Assembly (NCBI GenBank): GCA_004292855.1
Contig: RDXN01000061.1
Span: 1 to 64,000, forward strand
Reading direction: 5' to 3'
Length of the DNA: 64,000 bases
Source: Cytophagales bacterium
GTDB taxonomy: Bacteria; Bacteroidota; Bacteroidia; Cytophagales; Spirosomataceae
Of this stretch, positions 25,544 through 33,416 are shown in pieces (positions within the stretch are counted from its first letter, which is position 1; every line of letters starts with the position of its first letter). The notes beneath the pieces are model-generated. The model searched no databases. It saw nothing but the letters and a program-made list of their open reading frames with translations, and was not told the origin of the DNA. Position numbers and translations under genes: made by a program.

Positions 25544-27079
25544 TCAGGGTATGACAAGCGTTAAGTTTCCGTTGCTGGCAATATTTTGTGCAAATTCTGG
25601 AGCGTTTTGCCAATACGCTTCGTCCACAAAAAACTTAAACTCGTATACTTTATTCTTCTCAAATTTGGTCAGGGGAATTTTTAACTCGTACGTCCTGCCC
25701 GATCTTAACGTAAGCCCGTAGTCCTCGGATCGAGGATTCCAATCATTGAATGTCCCTGCAATTGTCACGCCTTTGATAGCATCAGTCTCGTATTTTGTTG
25801 GCAGTTCAAACTCAAAAATGATATCATTTTCCGCTTGTCTGTAGCCGAAATTGATTTTTGACCCTTTGAACTCTGTGTCTTTTAACAAAGTGTCTCTTTG
25901 GGCAACAGTTAGGGTATTCAGCACGTCAAATGCTTCTGGAAGAAAATCCTGGAAGGTTTTGTACTTGTCTTTATTCGCTTCGTATTCTTTGAATCTCTCT
26001 TCAAATGCAGGAATCAGAACAAATTTCTTCCCCTTTATGTATGATTTTCTTAAGCGTTGTGCGGTTTCATAATTCTTTGTTGATTCGGCAATCCGTATCT
26101 CGCCGGTGCGTACAATATGTTCGTTTAACACATCTACCCACGTGTAATATCCGATGGGTTTCATTTGCTCCTCCCATTTTCCACTATACAGAAAACTCGT
26201 TTTCTGTAAGCTTTGCTTGAGTTTGTCATTGAAATCGCAAAAGGTGTGACCAAACTCATGTACCACCATATCTTGTAACCATTCATTATCGGCAAATCCG
26301 AATTTCTTATAAACTCCATTCGCGTTTAATTTTACATCTACGTAAGAACTGCTCAGAAATTGAACATTGTTAAAAGCTTTATTCTTGAGCGGAATTTTAC
26401 AGGCGTTGGCTTGCCATTCGCCTTTCGTAAACGCTCTGGTAGGTACTATATACACAGAGTATTCATCGTTTGTCTCCTTCCGATAGTAGCTCTCCAGGGT
26501 TTGTAGCATCTCTCGCGAAACCCCATCTTTCACTTCGTTTACAGCTCCATCATAAAAATATTGGTACTTTTTAATAAATGAATCAACTCTGTTTTTTACA
26601 TAATACTGACGCAACTCTTCAATTAATATTGAGATTTGCCGGTCAATGTACTTGTTTGTCTCCGAACTCAAACTTGAGTTCTTGAACGTATAATCAGCCT
26701 CATTCCCTTTTTCAGGGAACCTCTTCGCATGAGACAACGCGTAAAAAATTTGGTCCTGGCCGCCAACCTTTGAAGCAATGATTGTATCAATCAGTGCTGC
26801 CATGTGTTTAGCTATTGATTCATTATCAAAATGCTTGGAGTACTCATAGGCATAATGCACCATCGGCCTTGTACATTCCTGATTTTTCAGCAATTCATCT
26901 CGATTTTTCAAAAATCTGGAATGCTTGTTCGCATGCCTCTCAACCATTGCGAACGTTTCCAGATTTGGGTTTATTCCAATTACCATTTCCTTATTGTTCT
27001 TCCTCTCAGTTACATGTTGAGAAAAACAATCCAGTGTCAAAAAAAGGGAAACAACCAGGAGTGTTACATTCTTGCTCAT
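25544..27079 (-). CDS. Exported DUF4932-like zincin with C-terminal CBM48-like domain
   Basis: 511 residues from the ATG at 27079 (MSKNVTLLVVSLFLTLDCFSQ is the signal peptide). The central part holds the zinc-protease motif HEFGHTF at about residue 278, with downstream acidic residues, in a setting resembling DUF4932. The last 90 residues (GVTIAGTFNDWNPRSEDYGL, then YELKIPL and VYEFKFFVDEAYW) form a glycogen-binding/CBM48-like E-set domain. It could be a periplasmic or surface peptidase that recognises glycans. The gene is markedly AT-rich against its surroundings, and together with the neighbouring toxin-antitoxin pair suggests transfer. Confidence 0.72.
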   Translation of the reverse strand: MSKNVTLLVVSLFLTLDCFSQHVTERKNNKEMVIGINPNLETFAMVERHANKHSRFLKNRDELLKNQECTRPMVHYAYEYSKHFDNESIAKHMAALIDTIIASKVGGQDQIFYALSHAKRFPEKGNEADYTFKNSSLSSETNKYIDRQISILIEELRQYYVKNRVDSFIKKYQYFYDGAVNEVKDGVSREMLQTLESYYRKETNDEYSVYIVPTRAFTKGEWQANACKIPLKNKAFNNVQFLSSSYVDVKLNANGVYKKFGFADNEWLQDMVVHEFGHTFCDFNDKLKQSLQKTSFLYSGKWEEQMKPIGYYTWVDVLNEHIVRTGEIRIAESTKNYETAQRLRKSYIKGKKFVLIPAFEERFKEYEANKDKYKTFQDFLPEAFDVLNTLTVAQRDTLLKDTEFKGSKINFGYRQAENDIIFEFELPTKYETDAIKGVTIAGTFNDWNPRSEDYGLTLRSGRTYELKIPLTKFEKNKVYEFKFFVDEAYWQNAPEFAQNIASNGNLTLVIP

Positions 27080-27195
27080 ACCGTAAATCATCCTCACGAA
27101 TTTTGTTTTTTGGCACTAACCTCTACAATTTACGAACGTTCCGTACTGCTTTTTGTGCTTACTCAAATGATTACAAAGAAGTATTGTGCTGTTTT

Positions 27196-27427
27196 AACTG
27201 CGGTTGAAGACAACCGCGTTACGAAATCCGCCCCCAGTTGCTCTCCTTTTTGTCCTTCAACCGATCTAACTGATTGCGGATGGGGGCATGTTGGGGTAGG
27301 ACGAGGTGGGGGTCCATTTCCAGGATTTCCTGGGCCGATTCGCGGGCGGCTGTCAGGACGGCCCCGTCTTTGGCGAGGTCGGCAATCATCAGGTCCATGA
27401 TGCCGCTTTGGGCCGTGACGGTGAGGT
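27196..27427 (-). pseudogene. Detached duplicate of the recG 3' end
   Basis: 232 bp matching 28126-28357 with 13 differences (about 94% identity). Read on the minus strand it encodes about the last 70 residues of RecG, ending in the same ESNWGRIS-stop, with only two amino-acid changes (G to V near the start, and Q to E); nearly all other changes are silent. It also keeps the terminator hairpin after the stop (27200-27217). It has no start and directly abuts the stop codon of the antitoxin gene. Confidence 0.92.
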
Positions 27428-27428
27428 G

Positions 27429-27734
27429 TTAAAGTTTAATGTTTAATTGCAAATGTCCCCCCAATCCCAACTCAACGATCTTTTGAAGGGTCGAGAGCCG
27501 GACTTCTTTTAGGTCATTCTCAATTTTGGAGATGTAGGATTTTGAGGTGCCAACCTTGCGGGCAAGTTCTTCCTGAGTCATTCCTTTTTCTAGCCGTGCG
27601 TCATGCAGCAACGCACCGATCTTAAACGTCTCGTAACCCGCTTCTAACTCATCGCGTTTAGCCGTGCCACGCACCCCGTAGTTTTTGTCTTTAAACTGAT
27701 CCAGGGTTATGAGGTTGTTAGTTTCTGTTTTCAT
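27429..27734 (-). CDS. HigA-type XRE antitoxin
   Basis: 101 residues from the ATG at 27734 (a TTG lies two codons earlier). The C-terminal half is an XRE helix-turn-helix (LLHDARLEKGMTQEELARKV, then TSKSYISKIENDL). The N-terminal part would contact the toxin. It follows the toxin gene and overlaps it by 17 bp, the gene order of HigBA modules, where the antitoxin is second. HigA binds and neutralises the toxin and represses the operon. Its TAA lies one base from the detached recG fragment. Confidence 0.87.
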   Translation of the reverse strand: MKTETNNLITLDQFKDKNYGVRGTAKRDELEAGYETFKIGALLHDARLEKGMTQEELARKVGTSKSYISKIENDLKEVRLSTLQKIVELGLGGHLQLNIKL

Positions 27735-28065
27735 AGTCAAGTTTGATTTTCAGTGCTTTGTCAATTTCACGTTTGGGGGTTTTCTGTGTTTTCTTCTGAA
27801 AACCATTCATTAACACGACCAGTCGGCCCTGATCGAAAAAGCAAAAGATTCGAAAAATGTCCCCCCCCTGCTGAACCCGGATTTCATAAAGCCCATCTGT
27901 GTTTTCGATGTGCTTCAAATACGTTTCTGGAATTGTTGGCAATTCTTCAATAAGTTCGAGCGTCCAGACGATTTTGTCTTTTACCTTGTCACGTAGCCCT
28001 GCAAAAAAATCCTGAAAGTAGTCTTTGTAAAAAACGATGGTCCGGTTTGTCTGCTTTTGCTTCAC
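27718..28065 (-). CDS. HigB/Gp49-family toxin
   Basis: 115 residues of the phage-derived Gp49-like (PF05973) RelE/HigB superfamily: RTIVFYKDYFQDFF, then IPETYLKHIENTDGLYEIRVQQGGDIFRIFCFFDQGRLVVLMNGFQKKTQKTP in pieces. This superfamily comprises ribosome-dependent or free mRNA interferases. YEIRV, FRIF and NGFQKKTQ are the usual conserved core. It starts with GTG at 28065; no ATG is available before the conserved region. It lies inside a unit flanked by direct copies of recG 3' DNA. Confidence 0.87.
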   Translation of the reverse strand: MKQKQTNRTIVFYKDYFQDFFAGLRDKVKDKIVWTLELIEELPTIPETYLKHIENTDGLYEIRVQQGGDIFRIFCFFDQGRLVVLMNGFQKKTQKTPKREIDKALKIKLDYENRN

Positions 28066-28078
28066 GTTTCAAATAAGC

Positions 28079-28106
28079 TAAAAGTTTCACTAAAGCGCAA
28101 CTTTTA
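28079..28106. promoter_or_regulatory. Inverted repeat upstream of the toxin gene
   Basis: TAAAAGTT (28079-28086) and AACTTTTA (28099-28106) are exact inverted copies 12 bp apart, 13 bp before the GTG of the toxin. The position suits an operator for the HigA-type antitoxin. Confidence 0.4.
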
Positions 28107-28125
28107 CAGCACAAGGCAAATCACC

Positions 28126-28357
28126 AACTGCGGTTGAAGACAACCGCGTTACGAAATTCTGCCCCAGTTGCTTTCTTTTTTGTCCTTCAACCGATCTAAC
28201 TGATTGCGGATGGGGGCGTGTTGGGGTAGGACAAGGTGGGGGTCCATTTCCAGGATTTGTTGGGCCGATTCGCGGGCGGCTGTCAGGACGGCCCCGTCTT
28301 TGGCGAGGTCGGCGATCATCAGGTCCATAATACCGCTTTGGGCCGTGCCGGTGAGGT
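28126..28357 (-). repeat. recG-attached copy of the 232-bp duplication
   Basis: Partner of 27196-27427. It covers the last 69 or so codons of recG, its stop and the hairpin after it. Homology starts and stops sharply on both sides. The two direct copies enclose the toxin-antitoxin pair (27429-28122). Confidence 0.92.
28130..28147 (-). terminator. recG terminator-like hairpin
   Basis: GCGGTTG and CAACCGC form a perfect 7-bp stem around a 4-base loop, directly after the recG stop. A poor T-run follows, so termination is likely but may be weak. The same hairpin exists at 27200-27217 in the detached copy. Confidence 0.55.
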
Positions 28358-30260
28358 CGCCGGGGCCGCGTAGTTGGAGATCCACGTCGGCAATCTCGAA
28401 GCCGTTGTTGGTCCGCACCATCGTTTCGAGCCGGGTGCGGGTGTCGGTGCTTAGTTTGTAACCCGTCATCAGGATACAATACGACTGATCGGCACCCCGG
28501 CCCACGCGCCCGCGCAACTGATGCAACTGCGAGAGGCCAAACCGTTCGGCACTTTCGATTACCATCACGCTCGCGTTGGGCACGTTTACGCCTACTTCGA
28601 TTACGGTTGTGGCCACCATAATGTGGGTTTCCCGGCGCAGAAACCGCTGCATCTCGTCGTCTTTCTCGTAGGGCAGCATCTTGCCGTGGAGCATCCCCAC
28701 CTCGTATTGGGGGCGCGGGAACGCCCGTTGGATACTCTCAAACCCGTCCGTCAAGTCCTTGTAATCCAGCTTCTCCGACTCTTCAATCAAGGGGTACACG
28801 ATGTAAATCTGCCGGCCTTTTTCGAGTTCAGTACGCATGAACCCGAACACCTCGTTCCGGTGCTTGTCGTACTTGTGTACGGTCTTGATGGGCTTGCGTC
28901 CGGCGGGTAATTCGTCAATGATCGACAGGTCGAGGTTGCCGTAGAGCGTCATGGCCAACGTGCGCGGGATGGGCGTGGCCGTCATGACCAGGATATGTGG
29001 CGGCACCACCGGATTTTTGGCCCACATCTTGGCCCGTTGCGCCACCCCAAACCGGTGTTGCTCGTCGATGATGCACAGGCCGAGGTTTTTGAACTGCACG
29101 GTGTCCTCCATCAGCGCGTGCGTGCCAATCAGGATGTGCATCTTGCCCGATTGCAGGTCGGCGTGGAGGGGCACCCGTTTCTTCTTGTTCGTGGAGCCGG
29201 TCAACACACCGATGTGCAGGCCCATCGCGTCGGCGTAGGGTTTGAGGCCGTTGTAGTGCTGATCAGCCAGAATCTCGGTGGGGGCCATCATACACGCCTG
29301 CGCCCCGTTGGCAATGGCCAGGAGCATCGCAATAAACGCCACGATGGTTTTGCCGCTACCCACGTCGCCCTGCAAAAGCCGGTTCATCTGCTTGCCCGTG
29401 TTGCAGTCGGTGTAGATTTCCTTCAAAACGCGTTGTTGCGCCCCCGTCAGCGGAAACGGTAACAGCGTGTCGTAGAAGTGTTTGAGCAGGCTCGTATTCT
29501 TGAAAATAGCCCCCGGAAACTCCTCTTTTTGCAGGAGCTTGTTTGAAATGAGTCGGAGTTGATTGTAGAACAGTTCCTCGAATTTCAACCGGCGGGTGGC
29601 CTGTTTGAGCCACGCCTGATTCTGCGGCAAGTGGATGTTCCAAAGGGCTTCGCGTTTGCCAACAACCCGGTATTTTTCAATGAGCGAATCGGGCAGGGTT
29701 TCGCTGATATGGGGCCACGCGCCTTCGAGCAGCGACCGCACCGCCTTCTGAATCACCTTACTATCGACCCGGCTCCGGGTTAGCTTCACCGTCAGGTTAT
29801 ACACCGGCTGCATGCCGGCTTCCAGTTCCTTGTCGGCCACCACCAAATCGAGTTCGGGGTGAACAATGCTATACCGCCCGTTGAACCCCTGCGGCTTGCC
29901 ATAGGCCACATATTCACCGTTTTGACGGAGGGCTTTTTCCACCCATTTCAACCCCTGAAACCACACCAGTTGCAAGGTGCCGGTGCCGTCGGTGAAGTTG
30001 CCAACAATGCGTTGTTTGTGGCCTTCGCCTTCCGTGGCCCAATCGCGCAAACGCCCCCGCACCTGCGCGGCTGGCATACTCTCGTCCAGTTCGCTGATGG
30101 TGTAAAAGCGGGTGCGGTCGTCGTACCGGAACGGGTAATACTGAATCAGGTCGCCGTAGGTAAAGATGCCCAACTCGGTGTTAAGCAAATCGGCCCGCTG
30201 CGGCCCCAACCCTTTCAGGTATAGGATCTTGGTATCAAAAAAGGACTGCTGTTCGGTCAT
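28149..30260 (-). CDS. recG: ATP-dependent DNA helicase RecG
   Basis: 703 residues from the ATG at 30260 (MTEQQSFFDTKILYLKGLGP). Superfamily 2 branch-migration helicase that regresses stalled forks and resolves D/R-loops. An N-terminal wedge domain is followed by motif I GDVGSGKT, motif II DEQHRFG, motif III TATPIPRT and motif VI QLRGRVGRG, then the TRG region (MTGYKLSTDTRTRLE). The length is normal. The last 70 codons are the copy matching the detached fragment beyond the toxin-antitoxin pair, so this end may have been supplied by an incoming element. Confidence 0.97.
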   Translation of the reverse strand: MTEQQSFFDTKILYLKGLGPQRADLLNTELGIFTYGDLIQYYPFRYDDRTRFYTISELDESMPAAQVRGRLRDWATEGEGHKQRIVGNFTDGTGTLQLVWFQGLKWVEKALRQNGEYVAYGKPQGFNGRYSIVHPELDLVVADKELEAGMQPVYNLTVKLTRSRVDSKVIQKAVRSLLEGAWPHISETLPDSLIEKYRVVGKREALWNIHLPQNQAWLKQATRRLKFEELFYNQLRLISNKLLQKEEFPGAIFKNTSLLKHFYDTLLPFPLTGAQQRVLKEIYTDCNTGKQMNRLLQGDVGSGKTIVAFIAMLLAIANGAQACMMAPTEILADQHYNGLKPYADAMGLHIGVLTGSTNKKKRVPLHADLQSGKMHILIGTHALMEDTVQFKNLGLCIIDEQHRFGVAQRAKMWAKNPVVPPHILVMTATPIPRTLAMTLYGNLDLSIIDELPAGRKPIKTVHKYDKHRNEVFGFMRTELEKGRQIYIVYPLIEESEKLDYKDLTDGFESIQRAFPRPQYEVGMLHGKMLPYEKDDEMQRFLRRETHIMVATTVIEVGVNVPNASVMVIESAERFGLSQLHQLRGRVGRGADQSYCILMTGYKLSTDTRTRLETMVRTNNGFEIADVDLQLRGPGDLTGTAQSGIMDLMIADLAKDGAVLTAARESAQQILEMDPHLVLPQHAPIRNQLDRLKDKKESNWGRIS

Positions 30261-30266
30261 GTTTTG

Positions 30267-30373
30267 GGACACGGAGTTGCACGGAGTCGGCACGGAGGAC
30301 CACAGAGTTCTTAATTAAACTATCCATTATAAAACTCTGTGATCTTCCGTGTCATCTCCGTGTACCTCCATGT
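30267..30373. repeat. Imperfect hairpin element of CACGGAG repeats
   Basis: Two arms of about 43 bases each carry three CACGGAG-like modules followed by CACAGAGTT; the right arm is their reverse complement with a few mismatches, and the loop is AT-rich (about 30310-30332). It separates recG from the kinase-like gene and looks like a dispersed repeat acting as a terminator. Confidence 0.75.
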
Positions 30374-30381
30374 CTAAAGTT

Positions 30382-30900
30382 TCATCGATTCAAAAAATAC
30401 GACCGGAATTCGGCCATTTCAGCCTCTTCCAGCGAGACGTATTTCTCAAAAATAACATCGCCAACCTGTTTCTGCAAGGCCGAGATTCCAACGTCGATCA
30501 ACCGCAAGCCTTGTTCGGTCAGCAGAATATTGTCGAAGGCCAGTCCCCCAATGTCCGAGGGGCGTTTGAGGTCACGATGCACAAACCCGGCCCGATGCAG
30601 AGTACGTAGCTCATCGTCAAACACATCCAGCCAAAGCTCCCGTATTTCCACTTCGTAAGCCCGGAAGTCAATAGGCCGAATCCGTTCCATCACCAGCATT
30701 TCGGCCTGTAATGTCTCGTTATAATCGAGCCGACCAAATTGCACGACCAAACCATTCACTGCATTGGCAAAGCGCATTTTTTCGGCCTCAGAACCAATAT
30801 CCGAGCGGGTATCGCTGGTGTACAACTTCGCCACTTCGGTATCCGACAAGACAATTACCGTGTTGTTGGCACCTGCCGAAAGCTTGCGCGGGTATTTCAT
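30382..30900 (-). CDS. Small protein-kinase-like protein
   Basis: 172 residues, far shorter than a normal kinase. A short N-lobe (KLSAGANNTVIVLSDTEVAKLY with the ATP lysine candidate) leads to the catalytic loop HRDLKRPSDIGGLAFDN, which keeps H-R-D and N with an unusual insertion (RPSDIGG). The metal-binding DFG is LIDVG. It may phosphorylate protein or small molecules, or be a pseudokinase. Its ATG overlaps the stop of the M20 amidohydrolase gene by 4 bp, so the two are coupled. No membrane segments. Confidence 0.72.
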   Translation of the reverse strand: MKYPRKLSAGANNTVIVLSDTEVAKLYTSDTRSDIGSEAEKMRFANAVNGLVVQFGRLDYNETLQAEMLVMERIRPIDFRAYEVEIRELWLDVFDDELRTLHRAGFVHRDLKRPSDIGGLAFDNILLTEQGLRLIDVGISALQKQVGDVIFEKYVSLEEAEMAEFRSYFLNR

Positions 30901-32369
30901 TTTCTGTAATCCAACGCCGGTTTGCGATTCCCCAGCAGGGCCTCATACTTGAAGTCGGCTCCGCCCCGTGCCTCCAGCCATTCCTGGCGGGCTTTCTGGA
31001 GCAGGGCCGGGTTCTGGAACAACTCCATCGCGGTGAGGGAGAGGGTTTTGGCGGCCACCATCATGCCTTTAGTGCCGATGCCTGTAGCTCCGGCGGCAAC
31101 GGCCTGCCAGCTATGGGCTGCCGTGCCCGGCACCCAAGTCGCTGCTGCCATGCCCACCGTCGGGACGGCCCAGCTTACGTCGCCCACATCGGTGGAGCCG
31201 CCCGAAACGGGGTCGTTGGCCACGCCCGCAAACGGCGAAACCGTGGCCGCTTCACCCGATTTGCGGATGGAGCCAAACGAGGCTCCAAAGCTCTCGCTCA
31301 GTTTTTCGGCAAACTGCGTTTCTTCGGGGGTATAAGTCACGCCCCCTACTTTGCTCAGGTTTTGGTGCATCACCTTCGCCAGCGTTTCTATGGGCAACAG
31401 GTTGAACACACCCCCAATAATTTCGACCTCCATTTTGGTCTCCGTCCCCAGCGCGGCTCCTTCGGCGGCTTTCACGATTCTGGACCACACGTTTTGCAAC
31501 ACGGCCCGGTTCTTATTCCGGCAATAATAATAGACCTCGGCAAAGTCGGGAACCACGTTGGGAGCCTCACCGCCTTTGGTAATCACGTAATGCACCCGCG
31601 TGTCCGACGGAATATGCTCGCGCATCAGGTTGACCATGTTGTTCATAGCCTCTACCCCATCCAGAGCCGACCGACCCCGGTCCGGGGCCGCCGACGCGTG
31701 GGCCGAGATGCCTCGGAACCGGAACTTGGCCGTGATGTTGGCGAGCGAGGTCGACGGGTCGGCAGCGTTACGGTCGGCGGGGTGCCAGTGCAGCACCGCG
31801 TCGACATCGTTGAACAGGCCCGCCCGGACCATGTACACCTTGCCCGAACCGCCCTCTTCGGCGGGGGTTCCGTAGAGTCGAACCGTGCCTTTCTGGCCCG
31901 TCTGCTGCATCCAGTTTTTCACTGCCACCGCAGCCGCCATCGACCCCGTACCGAACAGGTGATGCCCGCAGGCATGACCCGCCCGCTTGCCTTCGACTGG
32001 CTTGCGCTCCGGCACGGCATCCTGATTGATACCGGGCAGGGCGTCGTACTCAGCCAAGATGCCAATTACGGGTTTGCCACTGCCAAACTCAGCCACAAAC
32101 GCGGTTGGAATTTCGGCCACGCCCGCTTTCACGGCGAAACCCTCCTTGCGAAGTTCGTCTTGCAACAGGGCCGAACTTTTGGTTTCCTGATAGCCTACCT
32201 CGGCCCATTCCCAAATTTGGCGGGCCATTGTGCCGTATTGTGCCTGTCGGGATTCAAGACCCGTCAGAACGGTTTTTTGGGCGGGGGTTAGTGTTGGGCC
32301 GTTTTGGGCCAGGGTCAATGAGCCGGTCAGAAGCAACAGAGCGGCAGTGTGTTGTAAAGGGTAGCGCAT
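30897..32369 (-). CDS. Exported M20-family amidohydrolase (AbgB-like)
   Basis: 490 residues from the ATG at 32369, which begins a signal peptide (MRYPLQHTAALLLLTGSLTLAQ). The M20 dinuclear metal site is intact: GHACGHH, then TPAEEGGSGK and LHWHP, plus the lid domain segment RGISAHASAAP. It resembles the p-aminobenzoyl-glutamate hydrolase AbgB and other amidohydrolases that cut amide bonds of N-acylated amino acids. An upstream start is unlikely as it would bury the signal. It is coupled to the kinase-like gene downstream. Confidence 0.88.
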   Translation of the reverse strand: MRYPLQHTAALLLLTGSLTLAQNGPTLTPAQKTVLTGLESRQAQYGTMARQIWEWAEVGYQETKSSALLQDELRKEGFAVKAGVAEIPTAFVAEFGSGKPVIGILAEYDALPGINQDAVPERKPVEGKRAGHACGHHLFGTGSMAAAVAVKNWMQQTGQKGTVRLYGTPAEEGGSGKVYMVRAGLFNDVDAVLHWHPADRNAADPSTSLANITAKFRFRGISAHASAAPDRGRSALDGVEAMNNMVNLMREHIPSDTRVHYVITKGGEAPNVVPDFAEVYYYCRNKNRAVLQNVWSRIVKAAEGAALGTETKMEVEIIGGVFNLLPIETLAKVMHQNLSKVGGVTYTPEETQFAEKLSESFGASFGSIRKSGEAATVSPFAGVANDPVSGGSTDVGDVSWAVPTVGMAAATWVPGTAAHSWQAVAAGATGIGTKGMMVAAKTLSLTAMELFQNPALLQKARQEWLEARGGADFKYEALLGNRKPALDYRK

Positions 32370-32445
32370 AGGATTTGAGTTACAGAGACGGCATCTTTCT
32401 AAATAAGTTGTCGTCTCGATAGTCAAATTTAGCGATTTTCGCGGA

Positions 32446-32757
32446 ATGATTCTCCTGATTGTGCCATTTCTGTGGGTTGACGGCATGACGCTGTGGCCGT
32501 TTGTGCTGGTTCGTCGGCGGCACCCCAGTGCGTTTTTGCTGAACCACGAGCGTATTCATCTCCGGCAACAGTTGGAGTTGGGGCTGGTGGTATTTTACGT
32601 CTGGTATTTTATGGAATACCTCTACCGACGTTACCAATTTAAAAACCATTACCTCGCTTACCGCAACATCAGTTTTGAGCGCGAGGCCTTCGCCAACGAC
32701 CGAAATATGGCGTATTTGTCTAAGCGGAGGTGGTACAGCTTCTGGCGATATGTTTAA
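32446..32757 (+). CDS. Small membrane protein with HExxH motif
   Basis: 103 residues. A hydrophobic N-terminus (MILLIVPFLWVDGMTLWPFVLV) precedes NHERIHLRQQLELG, which has the zinc-protease pattern H-E-x-x-H. A second hydrophobic segment (VVFYVWYFMEYLY) and SFEREAFAND, where a third metal ligand (Glu) may sit, follow. It is common in Bacteroidota but uncharacterised to my knowledge. It may be a minimal membrane metalloprotease-like protein. It lies directly before the -7 box of the Uma2 gene. Confidence 0.65.
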   Translation: MILLIVPFLWVDGMTLWPFVLVRRRHPSAFLLNHERIHLRQQLELGLVVFYVWYFMEYLYRRYQFKNHYLAYRNISFEREAFANDRNMAYLSKRRWYSFWRYV

Positions 32758-32761
32758 GGCG

Positions 32762-32769
32762 TATATTTG
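32762..32769 (+). promoter_or_regulatory. -7 box before a Uma2 gene
   Basis: TATATTTG, a match to TAnnTTTG, ends 29 bases before the ATG at 32799. No good -33 TTTG at the right distance was found. Confidence 0.35.
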
Positions 32770-32798
32770 TTTTTAAGAAACAACAAACGAGCAGCACA

Positions 32799-33416
32799 AT
32801 GGTAGCGGTTGATAATCTGGCTCAACAACTCATCGAACGGCTTAAAACCGAGGAGTTTTTTCGTGTTCCGGCTTCGGAAGCCGAGTATCTGGACATTGCC
32901 CCCGAATTTCCGGGAAAGCTTGAATATCACAATGGTGAAATTATAGCGATGAGTTTAGCAACTGCCCTTCACGAACTGATTGTTTCAGTAATCAACTATC
33001 TGCTCTATAGCCACTTCCGTAATAGAGATTTCCTCATTACTAGCAGCAACGCTGGGCTTCAGATTCTCCGGCCTGACGGAAGTTATTGCCAACCTGATTT
33101 GATGGTAACGCAGGGACAATGGCAGTTCAAAAAAGGGTCGCAGTGCATTATTACGAATCCGTATCTTGTTGTTGAGGTTCTGTCAAAATCGACTGGGAAA
33201 TACGATCAGGGCGACAAATTATCGGATTACAAAGAGGTTCCTAGTTTGCACTACATCGTTCACGTTTGGCAGGATCGCCCAATCGTGTCTGTCTACCAAC
33301 GCACCGACGACCCTGACACCTGGCTCAATACCGACTACAAAACCCTCGACAGCGTAGCCCGGCTCGGCGACCTGAGCCTACCCCTGAACGAGGTGTACCA
33401 TAAGATTCAATTTTAA
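32799..33416 (+). CDS. Uma2 family endonuclease-like protein
   Basis: 205 residues from the ATG at 32799; the longer frame upstream overlaps the previous gene and has no homologous sequence. Uma2 core: EYHNGEIIAM, CQPDLMVT, then YLVVEVLSKSTGKYDQGDKLSDYKEVPSLHYIVHV in pieces, giving D, E and K of the nuclease centre. Its TAA overlaps the ATG of mazG (TAATG), so both are translated together, which is an unusual partner for Uma2. Role unknown. Confidence 0.88.
   Translation: MVAVDNLAQQLIERLKTEEFFRVPASEAEYLDIAPEFPGKLEYHNGEIIAMSLATALHELIVSVINYLLYSHFRNRDFLITSSNAGLQILRPDGSYCQPDLMVTQGQWQFKKGSQCIITNPYLVVEVLSKSTGKYDQGDKLSDYKEVPSLHYIVHVWQDRPIVSVYQRTDDPDTWLNTDYKTLDSVARLGDLSLPLNEVYHKIQF

Noticed and set aside
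27196-27427. Separate gene related to RecG
   Set aside because: It has no start and covers only the last 70 codons; it is a duplicate end.
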